A stretch of DNA of 64,000 nt from Sphingopyxis sp. DBS4 (GTDB lineage Bacteria > Pseudomonadota > Alphaproteobacteria > Sphingomonadales > Sphingomonadaceae). The notes under the pieces were generated by a model that was not told where the DNA came from, made no database searches, and saw only the letters and a list, made by a program, of their open reading frames with translations. Position numbers and translations under genes: made by a program. This document shows positions 37,738-47,010 of the stretch, piece by piece. Positions within the stretch are counted from its first letter, which is position 1, and every line of letters starts with the position of its first letter. Where the stretch lies: assembly GCF_024628865.1 (NCBI RefSeq), contig NZ_CP102384.1, positions 2,553,001 to 2,617,000 of the forward strand. Reading direction: 5' to 3'.

Positions 37738-38289
37738 TTGAAGAGTTTGACCATCCTGCGGCACGCGAAATCGGGTTGGGACGTGGCTGTAGAGCGCGAT
37801 TTCGACCGGCCGATCAACGCGCGCGGGCGGCGCGGCGCCGAACTGATCGGCCAATATGTGAAGCGGCACGCGATGCCGGTCGACCGTATCGTCGCCTCGC
37901 CCGCGGTGCGCGTCACCGAAACGCTCGACATCTTCCAGCCCGCCGCGGGCCTCGACGCGATCGAGCCGGTCTGGGACCGGCGTATCTATCTCGCCTCGGC
38001 GGCGACGCTGATCGACGTGCTGCGCGACACCGGCAAGGACGCCGAACATCTGCTGATTTCGGGGCATAATCCGGGGCTCGAGGATCTCGCGCTGATGCTC
38101 GCGCCCGAAGAGGGCGACGGGAATTTGCGCGCCGCGGTCGAGGAAAAGCTGCCGACCTCGGCGCTGGTCCGGCTCGAGCTCGACATCGCCGACTGGTCGG
38201 CGCTCGACGTCAATCAGGCGCGGATCACCGCCTTCGTTCGCCCGCGCGACCTCGACCCGGCGCTCGCGCCGGCGATGGATGATGATTGA
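37738..38289 (+). CDS. SixA-like histidine phosphatase
   Basis: 183 residues. Phosphohistidine phosphatase-type protein: the RHG-equivalent LRHAKSGWD with the active histidine near residue 8, and LLISGHNPGLEDLAL with the second histidine. The family removes phosphate from histidine or small molecules; SixA acts on HPt domains. Start: TTG 37738 has GGGGAG six bases upstream and gives the normal N-terminus KSLTILRHAKSG; the frame extends to 37645 inside the helicase gene without similarity. Confidence 0.88.
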   Translation: MKSLTILRHAKSGWDVAVERDFDRPINARGRRGAELIGQYVKRHAMPVDRIVASPAVRVTETLDIFQPAAGLDAIEPVWDRRIYLASAATLIDVLRDTGKDAEHLLISGHNPGLEDLALMLAPEEGDGNLRAAVEEKLPTSALVRLELDIADWSALDVNQARITAFVRPRDLDPALAPAMDDD

Positions 38290-38335
38290 CGTTGACTGTC
38301 GGCATTGGGTGGCGACCGAATTATTTCCTACCCTT

Positions 38336-38415
38336 CGTCATTCCCGCGAAAGCGGGAACCCAGAAGCGGGGTTAGCCGACGCACGCTCTGGGTCCCCGCT
38401 TTCGCGGGGATGACG
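38336..38415. repeat. intergenic palindrome, family A
   Basis: CGTCATTCCCGCGAAAGCGG answered by CCCGCTTTCGCGGGGATGACG; its centre is inverted relative to the copy at 1148 (AGCCGACGCACGCTCTGGG). Lies between the convergent phosphatase and MerR genes. Confidence 0.9.
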
Positions 38416-38458
38416 AGATTGGGAGATGTCACAATCGAATATCGCCCAGGCGCGGCGC

Positions 38459-38863
38459 TCACCCGATCGCCTCGGCAAGCCGCCGGCGCAGCGCGATCAG
38501 CGCATCCACCGGAACCCCATGTGATGATGCGACGGAAGCCGGCGTGGCAACCGAAGGGGCGCCAACCTCGGCAGCGACGACGCCATTGGGCTGCGACAAG
38601 GCCTTGCGCGCGCCCTCGACCGTGAAGCCCTTCACATGCAGCAGATGGTGGATGCGTTCGGCCAGCGCGACGTCCTCGGCGCGGTAATAGCGCCGCCGCC
38701 CCGACCGCTGGAGCGGGCGGAGCTGCGGAAAGCGCGTTTCCCAATAACGCAGGACATGCGTCGGCACGCCGATGCGATCGGCGAGTTCGCCGATCGCGAG
38801 CATCGCGCTCGCCGCCTTGCCCCTGTCCGCGCTTCCACCCGCGCCATGGTCGGAATCAGCCAT
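38459..38863 (-). CDS. MerR-family transcriptional regulator
   Basis: 134 residues. A MerR-type winged helix (AIGELADRIGVPTHVLRYWETRFPQL, then RRYYRAEDVALAERIHHLL) is followed by a short Ala/Val-rich tail; no effector cysteines are seen. The gene follows ihfA by 14 bases, an arrangement conserved in alphaproteobacteria after plsX-fabH-ihfA. The regulon is unknown. Confidence 0.9.
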   Translation of the reverse strand: MADSDHGAGGSADRGKAASAMLAIGELADRIGVPTHVLRYWETRFPQLRPLQRSGRRRYYRAEDVALAERIHHLLHVKGFTVEGARKALSQPNGVVAAEVGAPSVATPASVASSHGVPVDALIALRRRLAEAIG

Positions 38864-38877
38864 GCGCCATACCCAGG

Positions 38878-39171
38878 CTATTTACCGGCGACGCGAGCAC
38901 GCATCGACTGGCTGGCGCGAAAGGTCATCACCCGGCGCGGCAGGATCGGCACTTCGATCCCGGTCTTGGGATTGCGGCCGATCCGCTGCGCCTTGTCGCG
39001 CAGCACGAAGGTGCCGAAGCCCGAAATCTTCACATTCTGCCCATTGGCGAGCGCGTCCGACATATGGTCCAATATCGATTCGACGATCGTCGCCGATTCA
39101 TTGCGCGACAAGCCGATCTGCTGGTTGATCTTCGCCGCGATATCGGCGCGCGTAAGCGTCCCTGACGTCAT
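38878..39171 (-). CDS. ihfA: integration host factor subunit alpha
   Basis: 97 residues. HU/IHF family DNA-bending protein: [45 protein letters not shown] with the DNA-intercalating proline region NPKTG, and [14 protein letters not shown]. Size and the plsX-fabH-ihfA-merR context support IHF alpha over HU. ATG 39171 is chosen because the longer frame up to 39747 lies within fabH antisense-free sequence without similarity. A 179-bp gap upstream probably holds its own promoter. Confidence 0.94.
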   Translation of the reverse strand: MTSGTLTRADIAAKINQQIGLSRNESATIVESILDHMSDALANGQNVKISGFGTFVLRDKAQRIGRNPKTGIEVPILPRRVMTFRASQSMRARVAGK

Positions 39172-39350
39172 CTTCTTCCCTTCCCCTCCTGAAGCGGATG
39201 CAACCCAAAGGTTCCCGGAAGGCCCCCACCGACACGAGTCCCGCTCCCTATGTAACAAAAGCGAATAAATCCTCCAAACTGAATTGGATGGAGCGAGGAG
39301 TTGATGCGGTGAACATATTCCCTCCCACAAGCGGGGGAGAATCGCTGGAA

Positions 39351-40316
39351 TCAGACGCGCAGGACCGCCGCGCCCCAGGTGAAGCCGCCGCCCATCGCCT
39401 CGAGCACGACAAGGTCGCCGCGCTTGATGCGGCCGTCGCGGACCGCGAGGTCGAGCGCGAGCGGCACTGACGCCGCCGACGTGTTCGCGTGCTGGTCGAC
39501 GGTCAACACGACGCGCTCGGCGGACAGGCCCAGCTTTTTCGCGGTCGCGTCGATGATCCGCTTGTTCGCCTGATGCGGCACAACCCAGTCGATGTCGCTG
39601 GCGGCAAGGCCGACCTCTTCCATCACCTCGCCCAGCACCGATGCCAGGTTGGTGACGGCATGGCGGAACACTTCGCGGCCCTGCATGCGGACGTGGCCGA
39701 CGGTGCCGGTCGTCGACGGACCGCCGTCGACGTAGAGCATGTCGCAATATTTGCCCTCGGCGTGGAGCCGGGTCGCGAGGATGCCGCGATCGTCGGTGAC
39801 TTCCTCGGCCGACAGGACGACCGCGCCCGCGCCATCGCCGAACAGGACGCAGGTCGTGCGATCCTCCCAGTCGAGGATGCGGCTGAACGTCTCGCTGCCG
39901 ATCACCAGCGCGTGCCGCGCGGCGCCGGTGCGGAGCATCGAATCAGCGACCGAAAGGGCATAGAGGAAGCCCGAGCAGACGGCGGCGACGTCGAATGCGA
40001 TGCAGTCGGGCGCGCCGAGCAGCGCCTGCACCTTGGTCGCGCTGGCGGGGAACGTATTGTCGGGGGTCGCGGTGGCGACGATGATCAGGCCGATATCGGC
40101 CGCGTCGAGCCCGGCGGCCGCCAGCGCTTCCTTCGCTGCGGCAGCGCCCAGCGTCGCGGTCGTCTCGTCGGGTTCGGCGATATGGCGAAAGCGGATGCCG
40201 GTGCGCTCGACGATCCATTCGTCGCTGGTATCGACGCGCGTCGCGAGTTCGGCGTTGGAGACGCGCGTGCGCGGCAAAGCCGAGCCGGTGCCGGACAAAA
40301 TCGCGCGCAGGGTCAT
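39351..40316 (-). CDS. fabH: beta-ketoacyl-ACP synthase III
   Basis: 321 residues. Condenses acetyl-CoA with malonyl-ACP to start fatty acid synthesis. The catalytic triad is visible: Cys114 in [14 protein letters not shown], His in [12 protein letters not shown] and Asn in [19 protein letters not shown] 40316 overlaps the plsX stop by ATGA, so translation is coupled. Confidence 0.97.
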   Translation of the reverse strand: MTLRAILSGTGSALPRTRVSNAELATRVDTSDEWIVERTGIRFRHIAEPDETTATLGAAAAKEALAAAGLDAADIGLIIVATATPDNTFPASATKVQALLGAPDCIAFDVAAVCSGFLYALSVADSMLRTGAARHALVIGSETFSRILDWEDRTTCVLFGDGAGAVVLSAEEVTDDRGILATRLHAEGKYCDMLYVDGGPSTTGTVGHVRMQGREVFRHAVTNLASVLGEVMEEVGLAASDIDWVVPHQANKRIIDATAKKLGLSAERVVLTVDQHANTSAASVPLALDLAVRDGRIKRGDLVVLEAMGGGFTWGAAVLRV

Positions 40317-41347
40317 GCCGCGGCGCTCCCACGGAAATTGGCGAGATCCTCGGTCACCTGACGCGTGATATCCTTTTCGATGAGTTCGGCGCAGAGGTGG
40401 ACGCAATTCGCGACCCCCTTCGCATCGGCGCTGCCGTGGCTTTTCAGCACGACGCCGTTGAGCCCCAGGAACACCGCGCCATTATGGTTGTTGGGATCGA
40501 GATGGTGGCGCAGCAATTCGGTCGCGGGGCGCGAGATCAGGAAGCCGATCTTCGAACGCACCGACGAGGTGAAGGCGCGGCGCAGCAGGTCGGTAACGAA
40601 GCGCGCCGTTCCCTCGATCGTCTTGAGCGCGATATTGCCCGAGAAACCGTCGTGGACGACGACATCGACCTCGCCGCGCGACAATTTGTCGCCCTCGATG
40701 AAGCCGGCGAACTGCATCGGCAGCCCCTCGGCCTCGCGCAGCAGCGCGGCGGCGTCGCGGATTTCGTCGGTGCCCTTGAGCTCTTCGGTGCCGATGTTGA
40801 GCAGCGCGACGCGCGGCTTTTCCAGGCCCATGGCGGTGCGGGCATAGGCGGCACCCATGACCGCGAACTGGACCAGATTGTTCGCGTCGCAATCGGTGTT
40901 GGCGCCGAGGTCGAGCATGACGACGTCATTGTCGCCGAGCGACGGCAGCAGCGCCGCGAGCGCCGGCCGGTCGATCCCCGGCATGGTGCGCAGCGCGACC
41001 TTCGCCATCGCCATCAGCGCGCCGGTATTGCCCGCCGAAACGGCGCCGCCGGCGTCACCGCGCTTCACCGCGTCGATCGCGAGCCCCATCGAGCTGCCGC
41101 GACCGCCGCGCAGCGCCTGGCTGGGCTTGTCCTCGCCGGAGACGACCTTGTCGGTGTGGATGATCTCCGACGCCGCGCGCAGGTTCGGGTGGTTGTCGAG
41201 CGCGGTCTTGATCCGCGTCTCGTCGCCCACGAGCAGGAAGCGCAGACCGTCGTGCTGGTGGCGCGCCATCGCCGCGCCCGCGCACATCACGCGAACGCCC
41301 ACGTCACCGCCCATCGCATCGATCGCGATTCGCGGTGTCAGGCTCAT
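40313..41347 (-). CDS. plsX: phosphate acyltransferase PlsX
   Basis: 344 residues. Makes acyl-phosphate from acyl-ACP, the donor for PlsY in phospholipid synthesis. Begins with [20 protein letters not shown] and contains [26 protein letters not shown] and [16 protein letters not shown], all PlsX signatures. Lies 23 bases after rpmF and overlaps fabH, the classic rpmF-plsX-fabH order. Confidence 0.97.
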   Translation of the reverse strand: MSLTPRIAIDAMGGDVGVRVMCAGAAMARHQHDGLRFLLVGDETRIKTALDNHPNLRAASEIIHTDKVVSGEDKPSQALRGGRGSSMGLAIDAVKRGDAGGAVSAGNTGALMAMAKVALRTMPGIDRPALAALLPSLGDNDVVMLDLGANTDCDANNLVQFAVMGAAYARTAMGLEKPRVALLNIGTEELKGTDEIRDAAALLREAEGLPMQFAGFIEGDKLSRGEVDVVVHDGFSGNIALKTIEGTARFVTDLLRRAFTSSVRSKIGFLISRPATELLRHHLDPNNHNGAVFLGLNGVVLKSHGSADAKGVANCVHLCAELIEKDITRQVTEDLANFRGSAAA

Positions 41348-41370
41348 TTTCTGGCGCTCTCCGGCTTGGC

Positions 41371-41547
41371 TTAGGCGCCAGCCACCACTTCGCGGCCGTT
41401 ATAATGGCCGCAGGCGTTGCACAGGTTGTGCGGGCGCTTCAGCTCGCCGCAATTGGGGCATTCCTGAAAGGCTTCGACCTTCAGGCTGTCGTGGCTGCGA
41501 CGCATGCCGCGCTTCGAGGGCGAGGTTTTTCGCTTGGGGACGGCCAT
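41371..41547 (-). CDS. rpmF: 50S ribosomal protein L32
   Basis: 58 residues, [20 protein letters not shown] at the N-terminus, followed by a zinc ribbon with CPNCG and CNACG pairs (Cys30, 33, 43, 46). Small basic protein of the large ribosomal subunit. Too short to stand out on length alone, but the sequence is typical and it precedes plsX as expected. Confidence 0.96.
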   Translation of the reverse strand: MAVPKRKTSPSKRGMRRSHDSLKVEAFQECPNCGELKRPHNLCNACGHYNGREVVAGA

Positions 41548-41873
41548 GTTATTTCCTGCATTCCTATATGTTCAATCGAATCGGCGAACCCGAACATGTC
41601 ACCTCCGTTGCCGGAAATGACTGGCCCGCCCACCGCGCCGAAGACCTGTTACCGCCTGAAAAGCGGCCGGAAATCTTCCGCCGGTGGGTGCCTCAACGCC
41701 TGTTGGTGTCGGGTGCCGGATCGGGCGCGGCTATAGCGTTTTTGCCCGCAAAGGCAACCCCCGAGGCAAAGGGGCGATCGACGCTCCCGCGAACAGGAAG
41801 CGGCCTTGCCCTGCCCCTCCGTCAATGCCACATCTCCGTCCTTGCCGGAATCCCGGCCAACAGGGGGGACTAT
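41548..41873. other. 326-bp non-coding gap between rpmF and the MAPEG gene
   Basis: Divergent intergenic region. No gene, repeat family or palindrome was recognised. It presumably holds promoters for the rpmF operon and the MAPEG gene. Confidence 0.6.
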
Positions 41874-42314
41874 ATGATCATCTTGCCGATCAGCCTGACC
41901 ATTGCCGCGGCCGCGGCGCTGCTCAATCTCTGGCTCAGCGTGCGCGTCGGGCGGGTGCGGACGCGGGAGAAGGTCTTCGTCGGCGACGGCGGCAACGAAG
42001 CCGTCACGCGGCGGATGCGCGCGCACAGCAATTTCGTCGAGAATACCGCTTTCGTGCTGATCCTGCTCGCGCTCGTCGAGCTCGGCCTGGGGCCGTCGAT
42101 GGCGCTTTGGGCGGCCGGCGCGCTCTATCTGGTCGGCCGCATCCTCCACGCGCTCGGCATGGACGGGATGCGCTGGGGCCGCATGATTGGCACTATCATC
42201 ACCATGTTGACCCAGCTCGGCCTCGCAATCACCGCGCTGACCGTCGTCTATACGACCCCGGTGAGCTTCGGCGCGGCGAAGGCCGTGCATACGGAAGTGG
42301 TCGCACCGAATTGA
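41874..42314 (+). CDS. MAPEG-family membrane protein
   Basis: 146 residues with four hydrophobic segments. RVRTREKVFVGDGGNEAVTRRMRAHSNFVENTAFVLILLALVE contains the MAPEG signature (RAHxNxxE). The family includes membrane glutathione transferases and eicosanoid-type enzymes; bacterial members are mostly uncharacterised. ATG 41874 has AGGGGGG upstream, so much longer in-frame extensions through the rpmF/plsX region are rejected. Confidence 0.88.
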   Translation: MIILPISLTIAAAAALLNLWLSVRVGRVRTREKVFVGDGGNEAVTRRMRAHSNFVENTAFVLILLALVELGLGPSMALWAAGALYLVGRILHALGMDGMRWGRMIGTIITMLTQLGLAITALTVVYTTPVSFGAAKAVHTEVVAPN

Positions 42315-42322
42315 TGATCGCT

Positions 42323-42340
42323 CCTCCCGCTTGCGGGAGG
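42323..42340. terminator. hairpin after the MAPEG gene, family D core
   Basis: CCTCCCGCTTGCGGGAGG, an almost perfect 8-bp stem with a short loop, in the 33-bp gap between the convergent MAPEG and metallo-hydrolase genes. Same core as family D repeats. Confidence 0.6.
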
Positions 42341-42347
42341 GCTATCT

Positions 42348-43013
42348 TCAGGTCCCCACCACCCCATCGGCGACATAGGGGTTCGTCCGCCGTTCCTGCG
42401 CGAAGCTGCTGTGCGGACCGTGACCGGGCAGGAAGATGGTGTCACCGCCGAGCGGCCACAGCTTCTGCGTGATCGAATCGAGAAGCTGCTGGTGATTGCC
42501 GCGCGGAAAGTCGGTGCGGCCGATCGATCCCTGGAAAAGCACGTCGCCGACGATCGCGAGCTTCGAAGGCCCGTGATAAAAGACGACATGGCCGGGCGTG
42601 TGGCCGGGGCAGTGGATGACGTCGATCTGAAGATTGCCGACCGTCACCTTGTCGCCGTCGACGAGCCAGCGGTCGGGTTCGAACGGCTCGCCCTCCATGC
42701 CGAAGCGCGCGCCGTCCTCGCTCAGCTTTTCGATCCAGAAGCGGTCGTCCTCGTGCGGCCCCTCGATCGGCACGCCGAGTTCCTTCGCGAGCACCCCGGC
42801 CTGACCGCAATGGTCCATATGACCGTGCGTGACGAGGATCTTCTCGACCTCGACCCCGGTCTGCCGGACCGCTTCCCGGAGCTTGTCGAGGTCGCCACCG
42901 GGATCGACGAAAGCCGCCTTGTTGGTTTCAGTGCACCACAGCAAAGTGCAATTCTGCTGGAAAGCGGTGACCGGCACGATCGCGGCCTTCAGCGGGGGAT
43001 GGGGAGCGTTCAT
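42348..43013 (-). CDS. metallo-beta-lactamase-fold hydrolase (glyoxalase II-like)
   Basis: 221 residues. The zinc-binding motif THGHMDHCGQ (HxHxDH), IHCPGHTPGHVVFY, VGDVLFQGSIGRTD and FLPGHGPHSSF form the MBL metal site of YcbL/GloB-type hydrolases that cleave thioesters such as S-lactoylglutathione. ATG 43013 is chosen; the frame extends to 43154 without similarity. Confidence 0.9.
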   Translation of the reverse strand: MNAPHPPLKAAIVPVTAFQQNCTLLWCTETNKAAFVDPGGDLDKLREAVRQTGVEVEKILVTHGHMDHCGQAGVLAKELGVPIEGPHEDDRFWIEKLSEDGARFGMEGEPFEPDRWLVDGDKVTVGNLQIDVIHCPGHTPGHVVFYHGPSKLAIVGDVLFQGSIGRTDFPRGNHQQLLDSITQKLWPLGGDTIFLPGHGPHSSFAQERRTNPYVADGVVGT

Positions 43014-43153
43014 GGCAGCGATGTGGGGAAATCGCCGGGGTTTGGCAAGAGCAACGCCGTCGGCGGCTCGGGTGCCTAAAGACGGTTTGCGACCGATTGC
43101 GGACATCGGCGAAGTGGTGCATGTTACTTGCTGACTGACAGGCGAGGAGCGCA

Positions 43154-43615
43154 ATGGGTGGCTTAATTCGGAAGCTCGGCACCAGGCAGTTCTGGAGGCC
43201 CATCATCCAATGCCTCTTTTTGATGGCGACAGGCGCTTGGTTGCTCATTGCTTATATGACGACGCGTATGCCGGTTACAGATCAACTGAGAGACTTGAGC
43301 AACGACGTTCATCTTGGATGGTGCATTCTGTCTATCGCATGGTGCGTCTCAGCCCCTCGTAACAACGAGGCCGATCACGACTTGAGCCCAGCGCGTAGCG
43401 GAACAACCGTAGTTGCAGTTTGCGGTATCGCTGCAGCGATATTTCTTTCGCGAGATGCGGATTGGCCTGAAGGTCTTGTTGTGCCGGGACTGATCCTGCT
43501 CAGCACCGCTGTGATCGCACTTTTCGTCTACCGCTTCGCATCACGCCATGCTTCGGAGATTGGCGAAGCGCGCTTTAATACCATGGCAAGTTCGCGGCAT
43601 CGGGACAGCCGGTAG
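43154..43615 (+). CDS. uncharacterised membrane protein of atypical base composition
   Basis: 153 residues with three to four hydrophobic segments (IIQCLFLMATGAWLLIAYM, LGWCILSIAWCVS, GTTVVAVCGIAAAIFLS, GLVVPGLILLSTAVIALFVY). GAGGAG six bases before ATG 43154 supports translation. Codon use differs from the neighbours: many codons end in T or A (CTT, GTT, TTG, GCA), and GC content is visibly lower. No family recognised. Probable recent acquisition. Confidence 0.75.
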   Translation: MGGLIRKLGTRQFWRPIIQCLFLMATGAWLLIAYMTTRMPVTDQLRDLSNDVHLGWCILSIAWCVSAPRNNEADHDLSPARSGTTVVAVCGIAAAIFLSRDADWPEGLVVPGLILLSTAVIALFVYRFASRHASEIGEARFNTMASSRHRDSR

Positions 43616-43636
43616 CGTCCGCTTCCCACCCCAAGC
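43616..43636. repeat. short dispersed motif CGTCCGCTTCCCACCCCAAG
   Basis: Same motif as at 4894-4914. Placed directly between the convergent atypical membrane gene and the aspartic protease gene. Confidence 0.6.
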
Positions 43637-43646
43637 ACACCCCGCC

Positions 43647-44222
43647 TCACCGCAGCGTCATCATATCCCCTTCGACATTCACCGCGTCGAGTTTGGCGAG
43701 GAAGCTCTGGCCGAGCAGCGAAACGCCCATGTCGGCGTCGATCACCGCGGCCTCGACGTTGCGGACCTCGATGCCGTCGACCTCGACGCGGTCGAGCATC
43801 GTGATGCGCATCGGTATCTGCCCGCCGGCCGTCTGCGCCATGCCCGCGACCGGCAGACGGTCGACGTCGATCCCGATCGCTTCCGCATCGCGGCGCGTCA
43901 GCGCGACGAGCGAGGCGCCGCTGTCGACGAGCATGCGGATCTGCGTCCCCTGCACATCCGTGTCGGCATAGAAATGCGAATCGGAGGCGCGCCGGAGTCG
44001 AACCTCGCTCGGCCGCGAGGCGGCAGCCTTGGCGGACGCCGCAGCGGCGTCCCGCCCGCGCGTCGTCCAGTTGCTTTCGCCGGCATAGGGGTCCGGCGCG
44101 GGCGCCGCGGGCCCTTCGGCCCTTTGACGGCCCGCGATATTGGCTATGCCGATCGAGCCCACCGCAATGATACCGGCCAAGGAGATGAAACGCTGCAACA
44201 TGGCGCGCTTGTCGCAGATCAT
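43647..44222 (-). CDS. retropepsin-like aspartic protease (clan AA)
   Basis: 191 residues. An N-terminal hydrophobic anchor (LQRFISLAGIIAVGSIGIAN), a linker and a single retropepsin-like domain with the active aspartate in IRMLVDSGASLVALTRRDAEAIG and a second conserved region VSLLGQSFLAKLDAV. It resembles the TIGR02281 group; the motif is DSG where DTG is commoner. Such proteins work as dimers. Start is 44222 or the internal ATG at 44201 (MLQRFIS). Confidence 0.82.
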   Translation of the reverse strand: MICDKRAMLQRFISLAGIIAVGSIGIANIAGRQRAEGPAAPAPDPYAGESNWTTRGRDAAAASAKAAASRPSEVRLRRASDSHFYADTDVQGTQIRMLVDSGASLVALTRRDAEAIGIDVDRLPVAGMAQTAGGQIPMRITMLDRVEVDGIEVRNVEAAVIDADMGVSLLGQSFLAKLDAVNVEGDMMTLR

Positions 44223-44240
44223 GATTGGGGAATGGTTAAA

Positions 44241-44813
44241 TCAGCCCTCGACGAAGGCGCGCCAGCGCGGCGCGCCGTCCCGCACCGAATAGGTGATGCG
44301 CGCGCACGCATAGGGGCGCACCGGCGCATTGTCCGCTTCGCGTGCGGTGCGCGGCCATCCGGTATCGGCGGCACCCTCTGCAGCCCAGCAGACGATCGCC
44401 TCGGCCTCGGGTCGCGCGGCGATCGCGGCGCGATCCGCGGTGTTCAACGTCGCGGGCGGCTGCCACCCCAGGATGATGCGGCGAGTGCCAGCCTGCCCGG
44501 AAAGCGCCTGGCCGAACGGGCCGTCGCGGTCGCGCAGCAAGGCGGCAACGCGCGCGCGGTCGGGCGCGCTCAGCCACGGCCCGCCGAGCAGCGGGCCCCA
44601 GCGGCTTTCCTCGCCCGATCGCAGCGCGGGCAACAAGTCATCCGCGGCCGCCGCGAAGCGCGCAGTCCACGGCGAATCCGGGGCGAGCGGCACCAATAGC
44701 GAGGGGGCGGCCGCTTCCTCGGGCGCGATCGGCACGAGCGGAGGATCGGCGGCGAGGACCGGAGCAACCGGGAGAGCGGCGGCGAGCGCCGAAGCGATCA
44801 GAAGGGCGCGCAT
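44241..44813 (-). CDS. uncharacterised secreted protein
   Basis: 190 residues with a Sec signal peptide (MRALLIASALAAALPVAPVL, cleavage after LAA). The mature part is Ala/Pro-rich with two Cys (IVCWAAEG, YACARITYS) and ends RDGAPRWRAFVEG. No family recognised. The start at 44813 gives the signal peptide; a frame to 44849 adds MTGAGGRGRFTA. Separated from the aspartic protease gene by 18 bases, so possibly co-transcribed. Confidence 0.7.
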   Translation of the reverse strand: MRALLIASALAAALPVAPVLAADPPLVPIAPEEAAAPSLLVPLAPDSPWTARFAAAADDLLPALRSGEESRWGPLLGGPWLSAPDRARVAALLRDRDGPFGQALSGQAGTRRIILGWQPPATLNTADRAAIAARPEAEAIVCWAAEGAADTGWPRTAREADNAPVRPYACARITYSVRDGAPRWRAFVEG

Positions 44814-44958
44814 GGCGGTAAATCTACCGCGCCCGCCTGCACCTGTCATGAACCGCGACTGGGGGTAGTGGGTCGATGTGAATATCGGTGTGCGACCGGC
44901 TCGCGACCCCCTTCATCCTTTGTCATGCCGAAACAAGTTCAGGGTGACGAGGAAGGTG

Positions 44959-45690
44959 TCATGCCCCCCGATCGGCGGTGAGCGCTTCGCGCATCCAGCC
45001 AGGCGCGGCGGCGGGGTCGATATTTTCGACTCGGCGATGCTCGACCGACCAGCCAAGCTCAGGCCAGGTGACAACCTGCCGCTTGTCGTCGGCCTCGCCG
45101 ATCGGCACGACCACCAGCCGCCGATTGACCTTCTGCCGCCAGTTCATTCGCGCCGTATTCTCCTGCCCGACATAGCAGCCCTTGGTGAAGCTGACACCGT
45201 TCAGTTCGGCGGCGTTGCATTCGAGCCAAAGCGTCGTGCCGTCACCGAGTTCGGCGCGCCCCTCGGTAACGCCGAGCGACAGGCGGTGCGCCTGCCAGGC
45301 GGCATCGGCACCCTCCCCTTCCCCTGCGGGCGCAAGCCAGCGTTGGCCAAGGTCGGACAGGCGCGGATCGACGACGCCGAGATCGCCTTCCTTCGCCCAG
45401 TGGACGCCGAGCCCGTCCTCACGCGCAATCGTGATCGCGCGGCGGAGGCGATAGAGCGTCAGGCGCTTGGTCAGATCGTCGGCGGCGGCGCGCTCGCAAT
45501 CGATCAGCACATCCTCTTCGTCGCCCCAGATCAGGAAATCGAACAGCGCTTTCCCCTGCGGGGTCAGCAGCGCCGCCCACACCGGCAGATTGCCCGAAAC
45601 ATCGTTGGTGACGAGGCCTTGCAGAAAGCCGCGCACATCCTCGCCCGAAAGTCGAAGGAGCGCGCGATCGTTGAGGGTGGTATTGGGCAT
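44959..45690 (-). CDS. ygfZ: YgfZ/GcvT-family folate-binding protein
   Basis: 243 residues. YgfZ helps repair or assemble Fe-S enzymes such as MiaB in a folate-dependent manner. The signature K-G-C-Y-x-G-Q-E is present in GVSFTKGCYVGQENTARM, and the N-terminal RALLRLSGEDVRGFLQGLVTNDV is typical of the family. Lies divergent to pyrC across a family D repeat. Confidence 0.92.
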   Translation of the reverse strand: MPNTTLNDRALLRLSGEDVRGFLQGLVTNDVSGNLPVWAALLTPQGKALFDFLIWGDEEDVLIDCERAAADDLTKRLTLYRLRRAITIAREDGLGVHWAKEGDLGVVDPRLSDLGQRWLAPAGEGEGADAAWQAHRLSLGVTEGRAELGDGTTLWLECNAAELNGVSFTKGCYVGQENTARMNWRQKVNRRLVVVPIGEADDKRQVVTWPELGWSVEHRRVENIDPAAAPGWMREALTADRGA

Positions 45691-45726
45691 AAACGGAAAA
45701 TAGGGCGGCGTGCCGACAACTTAAAG

Positions 45727-45857
45727 CCCCTCCCGCCTGCGGGAGGGGTTTGGGGTGGGCCTGGACGTCAACTTCAGCTAAGCGCCGCCACGGACTCGCC
45801 CACCCGCGTTCAGAGTCACGCGCCTCTGAACGCCCCCTCCCACCTGCGGGAGGGAGG
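45727..45857. repeat. intergenic palindrome, family D
   Basis: CCCCTCCCGCCTGCGGGAGGGG at the left and CCCCCTCCCACCTGCGGGAGGG at the right, with inner arms GGTGGGC and GCCCACC. Lies between the divergent ygfZ and pyrC genes and would interfere with or carry the promoters; the right arm ends 8 bases before the pyrC start and supplies its GGGAGGAG ribosome-binding sequence. Confidence 0.85.
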
Positions 45858-45865
45858 AGATACGA

Positions 45866-46888
45866 ATGACCGACCGCCTGACGATCCGCCTTCCCGACGA
45901 CTGGCACGTCCATCTGCGCGACGGCGCGATGCTGGAACAGGTCGCGCACCATACCGCGCGCCAGTTCGCGCGCGCGATCGTCATGCCGAACCTGTCACCG
46001 CCGGTGACGACCGCAAAGGAAGGCATCGCCTACCGCGACCGCATTCGCGCCGCAGTGCCGAAGGAATTCGACTTCACGCCGCTGATCGTCGCGTACCTCA
46101 CCGATCATAGCGACGCCGACGAGCTGGCGCGCGGCCATGCCGAGGGCGTGTTCACCGCGACGAAGCTCTACCCCGCCCATGCCACGACGGGCAGCGCGCA
46201 CGGCGTCACCGACATCGCGAACATCATGGGTGTGCTCGAACGCATGGCCGAGATCGGGATGCCGCTGCTGATCCACGGCGAAGTCACCGATCACGACGTC
46301 GACATCTTCGACCGCGAGGCGGTGTTCATCGATCGCACGCTGGCGCCGCTGGTCAAGGCGTTGCCGACCCTCAAGATCGTTTTCGAGCATATCACCACGG
46401 CCGAAGCGGTCGATTTCGTGAAGGACGCGCCCGCCAATATCGGCGCGACGATCACGCCGCAGCATCTCCATATCAACCGCAACGCGATGCTCGTCGGCGG
46501 CATCCGCCCGCACGCTTATTGCCTGCCCGTCGCCAAGCGCGAGCAGCACCGGCTCGCGGTGCGCGCGGCGGCGGTGTCGGGATCGCCGAAATTCTTCCTC
46601 GGCACCGACAGCGCCCCGCACGCGGTGCATACGAAAGAGGCTGCCTGCGGCTGCGCGGGCATCTTCAACGCACCCTACGCGCTCGAATCCTATGTGACGG
46701 TGTTCGACGAGGAAGGCGCGCTCGACAGGTTCGAAGGGTTCGCCAGCGAGCATGGGCCGAATTTCTATGGTCTGCCGCTCAATGGCGGGACGATCACGCT
46801 GGAGCGCGGGGAAACGCTCGTGCCGGAGCGGATCGGCGAGGTCGTGCCTTTCCATGCGGGCGAAACGCTGGGCTGGAAACTTACTTAA
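45866..46888 (+). CDS. pyrC: dihydroorotase
   Basis: 340 residues, class II (E. coli-type) dihydroorotase of pyrimidine synthesis. [10 protein letters not shown] gives the first metal histidines, [10 protein letters not shown] carries the carboxylated lysine, LIHGEVTD and [10 protein letters not shown] give further histidines, and [10 protein letters not shown] has the catalytic aspartate. ATG 45866 sits just after the repeat-derived GGGAGGAG. Confidence 0.96.
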   Translation: MTDRLTIRLPDDWHVHLRDGAMLEQVAHHTARQFARAIVMPNLSPPVTTAKEGIAYRDRIRAAVPKEFDFTPLIVAYLTDHSDADELARGHAEGVFTATKLYPAHATTGSAHGVTDIANIMGVLERMAEIGMPLLIHGEVTDHDVDIFDREAVFIDRTLAPLVKALPTLKIVFEHITTAEAVDFVKDAPANIGATITPQHLHINRNAMLVGGIRPHAYCLPVAKREQHRLAVRAAAVSGSPKFFLGTDSAPHAVHTKEAACGCAGIFNAPYALESYVTVFDEEGALDRFEGFASEHGPNFYGLPLNGGTITLERGETLVPERIGEVVPFHAGETLGWKLT

Positions 46889-46894
46889 CCCTTC

Positions 46895-46994
46895 CGTCAC
46901 CCGGACTTGATCCGGGGTCCATTTAGAGCTGCGTTGGTAAGAATGGATGCCGGATCAAGCCTGTCCTGAGCCTGTCGAAGGGTCCGGCATGACG
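46895..46994. repeat. hybrid intergenic palindrome, families C and E
   Basis: Left arm CGTCACCCGGACTTGATCCG is family C, and the right arm GATGCCGGATCAAG...GGTCCGGCATGACG is its partner, interrupted by GTCCTGAGCCTGTCGAAGGG from family E. Lies between the convergent pyrC and rarD genes. Looks like one repeat inserted into another. Confidence 0.8.
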
Positions 46995-47010
46995 AATTGA
47001 GGTAACAGGC

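Noticed and set aside
41548..41873. Hidden gene upstream of rpmF
   Set aside because: Open frames here are upstream extensions of the MAPEG gene frame or antisense frames without motifs or a ribosome-binding site.
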